7,709 bases of DNA from Rubrobacter sp. (GCA_016781725.1 JADDPU010000557.1:1-7709); one strand, 5' to 3'. Counted from the stretch's first letter, positions 1 through 6,695 are shown. Numbers and translations are program-made. The notes: generated by a model not told the origin, from the sequence alone.

Positions 1-658
1 GGGTGTCGGGGTTGTGGTGGTGGCGGATCGAGGAGTAGGGCGAGAGGCCGGTGTGGACGGACTTGTGGCCGCCGTCCATCGGGATGTAGTTCACGTTCAC
101 GTAGACGAGCAGGTCGCCTTCGGCGACGCGGCGGTTGATCCTGACCTCCTCTCCCCTCTCGGTCTCGCCGATAGTGACGTGGGCCTCCTCGTCCTCGGCG
201 TCGTAGTTGTAGAGGCGGTCGGGGTAGTAGCGGGACATGATCCTGTCGCCCAGGCAGTGGCGAAGCTCCCCCTCGGTCATCCTGCGGTGCAACCCTAGCG
301 CCGCGATTAGGTGGATGTCCTCGACACCCTTCGCGTGGGCTTTCTCGATGACCTTCTCGATGATCAGCTGCCTGACGTCGGGCCGCTGCATCGGCGGCAG
401 CGGCAGCGAGAGGTCGTCGAAGGCGATTGTCAGCCTCATGCCGGGCTTCAAGAGCTCGTGCAGCGGCTCCATCTCCATCGGTTCGAGGAGCGCCCGCTCG
501 ATGGCGACGTTCGGGTCGGCGAGGGGGGCGAGGGACCCCGGCGGGTAGATCACCCGCGTCCCCTCAGGCAGCCTCTCGTAGTGGAACCCCTCCCCAGCGT
601 TGAACATCATCGGCGGGCTGTTCTTGTCCAGGATGGTGGTGAAACCGGGTCTGCTCAT
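1..658 (-). CDS. LarA/DUF2088 family protein (nickel-dependent racemase-like), C-terminus off window
   Basis: This reading frame is open from ATG at 658 to the left edge (219 codons visible). A GGAGGG ribosome site (667-672) lies 8 nt upstream. The protein matches the N-terminal domain of LarA, which uses a nickel-pincer (NPN) cofactor to racemise 2-hydroxy acids by hydride transfer in the cytoplasm. Visible landmarks are DDLSLPLP (residues 81-88, the place of the DxxR substrate loop), ALGLHRRMT (120-128; His124 is the likely catalytic His), the IGETERGEEVRINRRV strand-loop (163-178), and DGGHKS (195-200) followed by RHHHN (212-216). Lys199 and His215 have the same 16-residue spacing as the cofactor Lys and nickel-binding His of Lactobacillus LarA. 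The substrate Arg (Leu85 here) and the second catalytic His are not where LarA has them, so the substrate is probably not lactate. The gene lies last in a minus-strand series after an alcohol dehydrogenase. Confidence 0.8.
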   Translation of the reverse strand, partial: MSRPGFTTILDKNSPPMMFNAGEGFHYERLPEGTRVIYPPGSLAPLADPNVAIERALLEPMEMEPLHELLKPGMRLTIAFDDLSLPLPPMQRPDVRQLIIEKVIEKAHAKGVEDIHLIAALGLHRRMTEGELRHCLGDRIMSRYYPDRLYNYDAEDEEAHVTIGETERGEEVRINRRVAEGDLLVYVNVNYIPMDGGHKSVHTGLSPYSSIRHHHNPDT

Positions 659-682
659 TCGTCGCTCCCTCCGGTCGATTTT

Positions 683-833
683 AGGCTTCGGGTTTCACAT
701 TAGGGATTGGTCGCCGGGCTCGCAGGCCGCGAACGATCGCATGGTGGCGGCGGCACTTCACCTCTCGATGACTCGCGCTCGAGCGTGCCCCGTGCCGCAC
801 CCGCGAGGAGCCCTTACCCGAAACCCGAAGCCT
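683..833. repeat. Nested inverted repeat in the dehydrogenase / LarA-like gene gap
   Basis: A 14-bp segment at 683-696 (AGGCTTCGGGTTTC) is the exact reverse complement of 820-833. Inside it, a 7-bp pair (GCGGCAC at 750-756, GTGCCGC at 792-798) is nested in the right order to extend one folded structure. In minus-strand RNA the first arm covers the last codons of the alcohol dehydrogenase. The second arm ends about 25 nt upstream of the LarA-like start, directly before a TAAAAT sequence (678-683). It could be a structured leader, an attenuator or a processing site. No U-run follows, so a simple terminator is unlikely. Confidence 0.5.
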
Positions 834-2073
834 GATGCCCGTGGCCTCTGTGGTCGAAGACCACCTTCACGTGTCCCCTGGGTCCCGACGCCCGCGCCGC
901 CGCGATGGCCTCGCGGTACTCCTCGAGCCGGAAGCGCGGACCTACCATGGTATCGAGCCGGATCTTCGGCGCGATGCGCATCGCAAGGGCGAAGCTGGTA
1001 GTGCGCTCTCCCCGGTACTCCTCGACGCCGTAGGCGTAGGTGCCGGCGACGCTCACCTCCTTGTACCAGAGCGCTGTGAGGTCCAAGCAGCTGCGGGCGC
1101 CTGGCATCCCCACGAGCGCCACCTCCCCGCCGGGGCGCGCCAGGCGCACCGCGTCCTCCATCGTGCCGGGCGAGCCCACGCAATCGAAGACCCTGTCGGC
1201 CCCGCCCATGACTACCGGCTTGCCGAGCTCGGGCCGGTACGCCTCGGTGCCGAGCGTGCCAGGAAGCGTCGTGTACGTCTCCTTCGGATGGACTACCTCG
1301 TCAGCCCCGAGCCGCAAGGCCTCCTTCCGCTGGCGCCCGTGCTTGGCGACACAGATGATGCGGCCGGCATCGGTGAGCTGGCGCAGGGCCGCGACTGTGA
1401 AGAGGCCGATGTTGCCGGCCCCGATCACGAGCGCCGCCTCGTCGGGGCCCGGGGCCGCCTTCAGCGCGGCGTGCACGGCGCAGGCGAGGGGCTCTATTGC
1501 GACGGCAGCCTCGTCCGGGACCTCGTCGGGAACGCGGTGGAGCTGCGTGGGGTGGGCGACGAGGGTGCCCCGCGACCAGCCGCCGCCCGTATCCCGGCAG
1601 AAGCCGGTCTGGATGCCCGGGCTTATCTCCCCCTTCGCGACGTTCAAACAGAGGGCGTGCCTCCCGGAGCCGCAGTAGGGGCAAGGCGGCTCCATGGCGC
1701 GCGCGGCGCAGCCGAGGGCCGGCTCTACTACCACCCGCTCCCCCGCGCGAAAGCCCGAGTTCTCCTCTATCACCATACCGACCACCTCGTGCCCCATGAC
1801 GAAGGGGGGTGAGGTGATCGGGGAGAAATAAGGGGAGTTCTCAGAGGAGAGCGTGCCGAGGTCGGAGCCGCAGATGCCAGAGAGGAGCGGCCTCACCCGC
1901 ACCCACTCGGGGGCGGGGAGCCCGGGGTCGGGGAGGTCCTCGAGTTGCAGCGGGGAGAGGCGGCCGGTCTCCAGGTTTCTTACCCGCTTCGCGCCAAAGC
2001 GCATCAAGAGGTAGCGCGGGATGGACTTGCGGTAGACGAGGGCGCGCAAACTAGATCTTCTTGGCCGCATCAC
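814..2073 (-). CDS. Zinc-dependent medium-chain alcohol dehydrogenase (MDR superfamily, sorbitol/threonine dehydrogenase-like)
   Basis: A 419-residue NAD(P)-dependent zinc dehydrogenase that would oxidise an alcohol or polyol to an aldehyde or ketone. The catalytic zinc site is visible: Cys68 in SGICGSD, His95-Glu96 in MGHEVVG, and Glu194 in AIEPLACAVHA. Four cysteines (122, 131, 134, 142) form the structural zinc lobe, with an enlarged gap between the first two. The Rossmann motif is VIGAGNIG (216-223). Length is somewhat above the usual 340-390 because of an N-terminal extension of about 40 residues. The start is GTG at 2073 or ATG at 2070. Both lie inside the 3' end of the upstream reductase gene (20-23 bp overlap) and neither has a clear ribosome site, which suggests translational coupling; a later start at Met24 is possible. 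The substrate cannot be read from sequence. The operon context suggests a lipid-linked or hydroxy-acid-linked substrate. Confidence 0.85.
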   Translation of the reverse strand: MMRPRRSSLRALVYRKSIPRYLLMRFGAKRVRNLETGRLSPLQLEDLPDPGLPAPEWVRVRPLLSGICGSDLGTLSSENSPYFSPITSPPFVMGHEVVGMVIEENSGFRAGERVVVEPALGCAARAMEPPCPYCGSGRHALCLNVAKGEISPGIQTGFCRDTGGGWSRGTLVAHPTQLHRVPDEVPDEAAVAIEPLACAVHAALKAAPGPDEAALVIGAGNIGLFTVAALRQLTDAGRIICVAKHGRQRKEALRLGADEVVHPKETYTTLPGTLGTEAYRPELGKPVVMGGADRVFDCVGSPGTMEDAVRLARPGGEVALVGMPGARSCLDLTALWYKEVSVAGTYAYGVEEYRGERTTSFALAMRIAPKIRLDTMVGPRFRLEEYREAIAAARASGPRGHVKVVFDHRGHGHQASGFG

Positions 2074-4342
2074 CGGCGACGCCGCCGGCGAGCCCGCCGG
2101 CGGTGCCGTTCTTGCTCCAGTGCTCGACCCTCCACCCGCGGTCTTTCGCCGCCGCCCCGAGCCTGCGGTCGGGGTTGACCGCCACCGGGTTGCCGACCGC
2201 CTCGAGCATCGGGAGGTCCGAGATGGAGTCCGCGTAGGCGAAGGAGCGCGAGAGGTCGAGGTTGCGGCGGCGGGCGAAGGAGGCGAGCATCCTGGCGCGG
2301 GCGTCGCCGGCTACCGGTGCGCCGGAGAGCTCGCCGGTGTAGGTGCCGTTCTCCTCGGCGAGGGAAGCGCAGAGCACGTCGTCAGCGAGGTCTCTCATCG
2401 GTTCGAGCAGGAAGTCCAGAGCGCCCGAGAGCAGCACGACGCGGTGGCCCGCGGCCTTGTGTTCGCGCAGGCGCTCGAGGGCGTCGGGGAAGATGCGGTT
2501 CAGGGTAAAGCCGGAGAAAGACTCATGTCCGAGTTGGCGGGCGCGGTAGGGTTTCCAGCCCGCGTAGTTCTTGTAGAAGGCGCGGTTGAAGTGGGCGCGG
2601 CTGATCTTGTCGAGCCCCCAGTAGTAGGGGATCTTGGGCAGAAACGCCGCGAGCCATAGAGGCCGCAAGGCCGGCGGCAGCTCCCGCATCCTGAGCCACG
2701 CGAAGTACGAGACGACGTTCGAGCCGACGAGGGTGCCGTCCACGTCGAAGATCGCCGCCACCTCTCCCGGCCTCTCATCGGTCTTCGTTTTGCGCTTCTT
2801 GCGGTTGGGCCGGGTCGTGAGCGCGGGCAGGTGCGTCCCCTGCATCCACTCCCGCCAGTCCACCCGCGTGATGTCGAAGAAGAACGCCTCGCGTTCCTCG
2901 CCAGGTAGCGCCTCGTAGAGGGCCCTCGTGCGGCCGGTCTTAAAGGTTGCTGTCATGTTCGCGTAGGCGCCGTAGATGCGGCTGTAGTAGAGGCTCATCC
3001 TGGCGCGCTTCTCGGCCCTGGCTATCCTCTGTCTGGCGTCCGAGACCATGTGCCCCTCGGGCATCCTCGCGAGGACCTTCCCGGCGACGTTCAAGACCGC
3101 GAGCTCCGTCTTGAGCTGCCCCTCGACCCGCTTGCGGCCGGGGAAGCTCCACTCGGGCACCTGGACGGGGCGCCCGCCCGAGTCGCGCAGAGGGTTCTCC
3201 AAAAAGTACTCCCGCACGATCTCGTACAGGTCGCGGTAGCGGATGGGGTTGCGCTCGCCGGAGGCGACCTGGAAGACCTCGGGTTCTTCGGGACGGCGGA
3301 CACCGGCGGCCAGGATCGCGTTCACCACATGGTCGACGGGCACGATGTCCACGTAGCTGTTCGGGTCGCCGGGGAACTCGCGCAGGATGCCCTTGGCGAA
3401 CGCCATGATTATAGGGTCGGCCATCCTTGTGCCCTGGATCCAGCCCGGGTAAGGCTCCCTGTGGCTGCTCTCTATGATCGCGGGCCGCAGGATGACGAGC
3501 GGCGCCTCCCCCCGCTCGCGCAAGACCATCCGCTCGGCCAGCGACTTCGTGAAGGTGTAGACGTCGTTCCACCCGAGCTCTTGCGCCCGCCGCGTCCCCC
3601 GCTCGACGAGCCGCTCGCGCATCCAGGCGCGCCTGAGCTGGTCCACCCTCCCGGCGACCTCCTCCTCCTCCCCGACCATCCCCAGCTCCCGCCGCGCCTC
3701 GGTCTCGAAGCGCCTGAGGAGCGCCCGTTCCTGGGAAGCCCTGTCCACCTCCTCGACGACGGCCTCGAGGTCGAGCACCTCCTCCGGAGCATCCAGCGGG
3801 GTCCCGTTCGGCGAGGTCCTCCCTGGCGGCTCCTCAGGCGCGTCCTCCTTGCGGTTCCCCGCCACGTAAGCCGTCGAGATGTGCATGAAGAGCGGCCTCT
3901 TCTCCCAACCGCGCGCCAGCTTCAGGAGACCCAGAGTGCCCCGCACGTTCGAGTCGACCGCGGCGTCGAGCGGCGCGTCGAAGACCACGGAGGCGGCGGA
4001 GTGGATCACCACGTCTACCTCGCGCGAGAGCTCCGCGAGGTCCTCCTCGCCGAGCCCCAGCGATGCCGCGTGCACGTCGCCCTCGAGGACGCGAACCTTG
4101 TCTGCGGCGTACTCCGCGAAGCCCTCGCCGAGCTTCTCGCGCAACCCGCGGAAGGCGGCAGAGCCGAGCACGTCCTTCTCGAAGCGCACTGCGGCGCCCT
4201 TCTCGCGGGAGGGCCTGACCAGGAGATAGAGGCGACTGAGGTCCGGGAGGGAGCGCAAAACCTTCTCGACCAGCGCCGTCCCGAGGAAACCCGTCCCGCC
4301 TGTAAGGAGTATCTTCTTGTCCCTGTACGCCTCTCCGAGCAC
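2051..4342 (-). CDS. Fatty acyl-CoA reductase (alcohol-forming) fused to a HAD-IB family phosphatase
   Basis: A 763-residue two-enzyme fusion. Residues 8-360 are an extended SDR of the fatty acyl-CoA reductase type (NAD_binding_4): nucleotide loop TGGTGFLG (14-21), catalytic STAY (156-159) and YTFTK (262-266, YxxxK). Residues about 435-506 resemble the FAR C-terminal ('Sterile') domain, ending in FFFDITRVDWREW (487-499). A basic linker (512-521) leads to a HAD-IB hydrolase at 527-745: motif I DVDGT (533-537), motif II LSG (638-640), motif IV DSISD (705-709). Motif III has Arg682 where Lys is usual. The expected activity is NADPH-dependent reduction of acyl-CoA or acyl-ACP to fatty aldehyde or alcohol, plus removal of phosphate from an unknown substrate. 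The GTG start abuts the plsY stop (TAG-GTG) and has a GGAG site 8 nt upstream inside plsY. The next gene overlaps its 3' end. Mycobacterial PlsC proteins also carry HAD-IB fusions, which supports a glycerolipid role; the lipid product is inference. Confidence 0.88.
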   Translation of the reverse strand: MLGEAYRDKKILLTGGTGFLGTALVEKVLRSLPDLSRLYLLVRPSREKGAAVRFEKDVLGSAAFRGLREKLGEGFAEYAADKVRVLEGDVHAASLGLGEEDLAELSREVDVVIHSAASVVFDAPLDAAVDSNVRGTLGLLKLARGWEKRPLFMHISTAYVAGNRKEDAPEEPPGRTSPNGTPLDAPEEVLDLEAVVEEVDRASQERALLRRFETEARRELGMVGEEEEVAGRVDQLRRAWMRERLVERGTRRAQELGWNDVYTFTKSLAERMVLRERGEAPLVILRPAIIESSHREPYPGWIQGTRMADPIIMAFAKGILREFPGDPNSYVDIVPVDHVVNAILAAGVRRPEEPEVFQVASGERNPIRYRDLYEIVREYFLENPLRDSGGRPVQVPEWSFPGRKRVEGQLKTELAVLNVAGKVLARMPEGHMVSDARQRIARAEKRARMSLYYSRIYGAYANMTATFKTGRTRALYEALPGEEREAFFFDITRVDWREWMQGTHLPALTTRPNRKKRKTKTDERPGEVAAIFDVDGTLVGSNVVSYFAWLRMRELPPALRPLWLAAFLPKIPYYWGLDKISRAHFNRAFYKNYAGWKPYRARQLGHESFSGFTLNRIFPDALERLREHKAAGHRVVLLSGALDFLLEPMRDLADDVLCASLAEENGTYTGELSGAPVAGDARARMLASFARRRNLDLSRSFAYADSISDLPMLEAVGNPVAVNPDRRLGAAAKDRGWRVEHWSKNGTAGGLAGGVAGDAAKKI

Positions 4343-4936
4343 CTAGCTCTCCACCCGCTGTCCGACCTTTCTCTCAGTGCCCTTGATGAGGGCTACCGCG
4401 TTCTCCCTGTGCCGCCACAGGACCAGCGCGCCGCCCACTATCGTGTAGAGCACGTAAGGCAGCGGCTGGTCGGTGATCCACAACACCAGCGGGCTCACCA
4501 GCATGACCGCTATGGCGCCGAGGGAAGTGTAGCGGCTGACAAGGACGACGGCCCACCAGAACGCGAAGAGCCCGAGGCCGACGACCGGCGCGAGCCCTAT
4601 GGTCGTCCCAGCCCCCGTGGCTACCGCCTTTCCCCCCTTGAAACGCAGAAAGACCGGCCAGCAGTGGCCTATGACGGCGGCGAAGGCGACGGCGGCGATG
4701 AGCCACTCGTTCCCCGTCGAGAGCCGGGCCACCACCACGGGGATCAACCCCTTCAGCATGTCGCCGGCGAGCGTCAGGGCCGCTGCCCCCTTGCCGGCGG
4801 CCCTGAGCACGTTGGCGGTGCCGATGTTCCCGCTCCCGACCTTGCGCACGTCCACGCCGAGGGCGCGCCCGACCAGGTACCCGGTCGGCACCGAGCCCAG
4901 GACGTAGCCCAAGAGCACGAGAACGATCCCCAACAT
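4343..4936 (-). CDS. plsY: Glycerol-3-phosphate acyltransferase PlsY (acyl-phosphate dependent)
   Basis: An integral-membrane acyltransferase that transfers the acyl group from acyl-phosphate to sn-glycerol-3-phosphate, giving lysophosphatidic acid, the first step of phospholipid synthesis. In the longest reading (204 residues from TTG at 4957) the three PlsY motifs are clear: GSVPTGY (21-27) with GSGNIGTANVLR (41-52); GHCWPVFLRFKGGKAVATG (97-115); and WRHRENAVALIKGTE (181-195). Several hydrophobic segments fit the family's multi-pass topology. I prefer ATG at 4936 (197 residues) because PlsY proteins usually begin at this hydrophobic helix and because a -10-like TATACT sits only 9 nt upstream of it. 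The TTG start has an AAAGG sequence upstream and cannot be excluded. The TAG stop directly touches the GTG of the reductase-phosphatase gene, so the two are surely cotranscribed. Confidence 0.93.
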   Translation of the reverse strand: MLGIVLVLLGYVLGSVPTGYLVGRALGVDVRKVGSGNIGTANVLRAAGKGAAALTLAGDMLKGLIPVVVARLSTGNEWLIAAVAFAAVIGHCWPVFLRFKGGKAVATGAGTTIGLAPVVGLGLFAFWWAVVLVSRYTSLGAIAVMLVSPLVLWITDQPLPYVLYTIVGGALVLWRHRENAVALIKGTERKVGQRVES

Positions 4937-4945
4937 AACCGGGAA

Positions 4946-4951
4946 AGTATA
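4946..4951 (-). promoter_or_regulatory. Candidate -10 box (TATACT) for the plsY operon
   Basis: On the minus strand TATACT fits the actinobacterial TANNNT -10 pattern and ends 9 nt before ATG 4936. That would place transcription start within a few bases of the start codon, and no ribosome site precedes that ATG. I see no convincing -35 hexamer at the usual spacing. If the TTG at 4957 is the true start, this box would lie inside the gene and the call would fail. Confidence 0.35.
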
Positions 4952-4979
4952 GCCCAACGGCTGGCCTTTGGCCGCAGCG

Positions 4980-5006
4980 GGGGCCGCGCGGCGGACAGGC
5001 GGCCCC
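4980..5006. repeat. 8-bp inverted repeat (hairpin or operator candidate) between divergent genes
   Basis: GGGGCCGC (4980-4987) and GCGGCCCC (4999-5006) are perfect reverse complements separated by 11 nt. The pair lies midway between plsY and the divergent acetyltransferase gene, so a terminator role is unlikely and an operator is conceivable. In DNA this GC-rich, a chance repeat is also plausible. Confidence 0.3.
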
Positions 5007-5045
5007 GGGCTCCGAGGGACCGTCCTTTGCCGGGACGCCTTCGGT

Positions 5046-5051
5046 TAACAT
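5046..5051 (+). promoter_or_regulatory. Candidate -10 box (TAACAT) for a leaderless acetyltransferase mRNA
   Basis: TAACAT fits TANNNT and ends exactly 6 nt before the ATG at 5058, the spacing expected when transcription starts at the A of the start codon. The 14 bases before the ATG contain no purine-rich ribosome site. A -35 element is not evident at 17 bp spacing. Confidence 0.45.
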
Positions 5052-5057
5052 ATCCTC

Positions 5058-5933
5058 ATGAGAGACCGGGTCCTCATACGCCCCATGACGCCCGCCGACG
5101 CGGCCGGCGTCTACCACATGAGCAGCGAAGCCCTCATCGCCACCGCCGAGGAGGCGGAGGAGATCCGGGGCCGCGGCGCCGAGGAGGTGGAGAGGCGCAA
5201 GGGCCGCTACCTGCACTTCCTGGAGCACGACCCCGGAGGCGCCTGGGTGGCCGCGGAAGGCGACAGGGTGGTTGGGGTGGCGCTTGCCCTGGCGCGCGAG
5301 GGGGTGTGGATACTCTCCCTCTTCGCCGTCCACGAGGAGTACCGTAGCGCGGGTGTGGGCCTGGGGTTGCTCGAGCGCGCCCTGGGCTACGCCAGAGGCC
5401 GCAAGGGGGCCATGCTCGCCGCCTCCACCCATCCTGCGGCCCTTCGCCGCTACGCCCTGGCCGGCTTCGACCTCCTCCCCACGCTCGTGGCGAGCGGGGC
5501 CGTACGCCGCGACTCGCTGCCAGCCGGGCTCAAGGTCAGAGCCGGCACGGAAGACGACCTGCAGCTCGCCGCCGAGGTGGACCGGCTACTGCGGGGAGCC
5601 GCGCACGGCCCCGACCTCGAGTTCATGCTGCAGACCGGCTGTCGCCTGCTCGTCGCCGAAAACCCGGCGGGCAGGGGCTATGCCGTCGCCTGGGAGGGCT
5701 CTCCCGGGATCGTCGCCGCCACCGCCCCCGAGGTCGCGGCTGACCTGCTGTGGGCCTGCCTCGCCGACGGCCCTGGAGAGAAGGTGGAGGTGCGCTGGAT
5801 CACCGGCTTCCAGAACTGGGCGGTCCCTGTGGCGCTGCGGGCCGGTCTCTCGCTCTCCCCCGCGGGCCCCATCTGCGTCAAGGGAGAGCTCGGTCCCCTC
5901 ACCCCCTACCTGCCGAGCGGTCCTTTCCTCTAA
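5058..5933 (+). CDS. Tandem GNAT-family N-acetyltransferase
   Basis: A 291-residue cytoplasmic protein made of two GNAT folds. The first (residues 4-150) is canonical: RPMTPADAAGVYHM at the N-terminus, the acetyl-CoA loop of motif A at LSLFAVHEEYRSAGVGLG (86-103, with Arg96-x-x-Gly99-x-Gly101), and a motif B-like segment RRYALAGF (130-137). The second half (about 158-285) starts again with a GNAT-like opening (LKVRAGTEDDLQLAAEVD, 158-175). It lacks a recognisable RxxGxG loop, so it probably serves substrate binding or dimer contacts, as in other two-domain GNATs. The acetyl acceptor (amine of a small molecule, antibiotic or protein) cannot be deduced. The gene is alone on the plus strand, divergent from the plsY operon, and probably translated from a leaderless mRNA. 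No clear terminator follows it. Confidence 0.82.
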   Translation: MRDRVLIRPMTPADAAGVYHMSSEALIATAEEAEEIRGRGAEEVERRKGRYLHFLEHDPGGAWVAAEGDRVVGVALALAREGVWILSLFAVHEEYRSAGVGLGLLERALGYARGRKGAMLAASTHPAALRRYALAGFDLLPTLVASGAVRRDSLPAGLKVRAGTEDDLQLAAEVDRLLRGAAHGPDLEFMLQTGCRLLVAENPAGRGYAVAWEGSPGIVAATAPEVAADLLWACLADGPGEKVEVRWITGFQNWAVPVALRAGLSLSPAGPICVKGELGPLTPYLPSGPFL

Positions 5934-5999
5934 AGCGTCGGCCCTTCGTTCGAGCGTAAGGACGAGCTTTCGCCGGAGACCCGGTAGACCAGGGCGGAG

Positions 6000-6251
6000 C
6001 TAAACCACCTCCGCGGGCGCTTCCACGACCGCCTCATCCAGCGTCATAGCCCGGCCTTCCATCCTGGCCTTCTCGAACGCCTCCGCGCCGAGGAGCACGC
6101 GGGCTACCGAGAGATCGCGCCGGTTCAGGATGCGCCAGGCCGACCAGGAGACCTCGACCCCCATCTTCTCGTTGAGGGTTTCCACGGCGCCCGGGAGGCG
6201 TGCCGCGCGTTCCGGTCGGTCTTGCCTGGCCGCAACGCCAGCCAGCCCGCT
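6000..6251 (-). pseudogene. C-terminal remnant of a large ATPase/LuxR-type transcriptional regulator
   Basis: The minus-strand frame up to 6251 reads GLAGVAARQDRPERAARLPG, then about 30 less conserved residues, then EKARMEGRAMTLDEAV near the end, with a TAG stop at 6000-6002. This arrangement is the familiar tail of the TPR-like part of large actinobacterial AAA-ATPase/LuxR or cyclase-linked regulators (GxAGVAAAxGxPERAARLLGAAE ... AWAEGRAMTLEEAV). In the usual protein, hundreds of residues (the nucleotide-binding domain) would precede it, and a LuxR helix-turn-helix often follows. Here the frame hits a stop at 6273-6275, family resemblance ends near 6246, and the protein stops about 10 residues after the conserved tail. 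A short product could start at GTG 6185 (61 residues), but no good ribosome site is seen. It is best read as a degraded fragment, and the family is recalled from memory, not searched. Confidence 0.55.
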
Positions 6252-6672
6252 TATACCCGAAGAGCCGCCGCCTCATACATCTGACGACGCAGGCAGCGGA
6301 AGCGCTCAGGCGGTACCTGGAGCGTCAGCTGCGGGAGATACAGATGCTCGGCGACGACTACGCCGACCAGGGCCTCGTCTTTACCACGGGCGCGCCCGTG
6401 AACCCGTCCAACCTGCGCCAAAGTTCGTTCGTCCGTCTCCTGACAAGAGCGGGCCTCCCTCGACTGCGCTTTCACGACCTCAGGCACACGTGCGCGACGC
6501 TGCTGCTGAGCAAAGGGACGCACGCCAAGTTCGTCCAAGAACTCTTGGGCCACGCGACCGTAGCTATAACGCTCGACACGTACTCTCACGTCATGCCGGG
6601 CATGGGCGCCCAGACCGCTCGCGACATGCAGGACGCGCTTTCCCCCATGAGGACACGCTATCTTAGGACCGC

Positions 6673-6689
6673 CGGGTTGGCGTCGGGTT
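6673..6689 (+). repeat. Left pair of CGGGTT direct repeats (candidate integrase arm sites)
   Basis: CGGGTT occurs at 6673-6678 and 6684-6689, one helical turn (11 bp) apart and in the same orientation. It lies between the integrase remnant and the tRNA-Val fragment. A second pair of the same hexamer lies on the other side of that fragment. Confidence 0.4.
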
Positions 6690-6695
6690 CGTGTC

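Noticed and set aside
835..1812. 325-codon plus-strand open frame
   Set aside because: Antisense of the zinc dehydrogenase, which has complete catalytic motifs. The plus-strand product has no recognisable features.
3050..5347. 765-codon plus-strand open frame
   Set aside because: It lies antisense to the reductase-phosphatase and plsY genes, whose motifs are unambiguous. Its product is rich in Arg, Pro, Glu and Asp with no domain pattern, as expected for an antisense frame in GC-rich DNA.
5272..6003. 243-codon plus-strand frame overlapping the acetyltransferase
   Set aside because: Its Ser/Pro/Arg-rich translation is the +1 shadow of the GNAT frame, which has a clear acetyl-CoA loop.
6200..6253. 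GTG 6200 as the true start of a functional integrase
   Set aside because: The first 18 codons are antisense to the regulator remnant, no ribosome site is present, and the DNA-binding domains and first catalytic Arg would still be missing.
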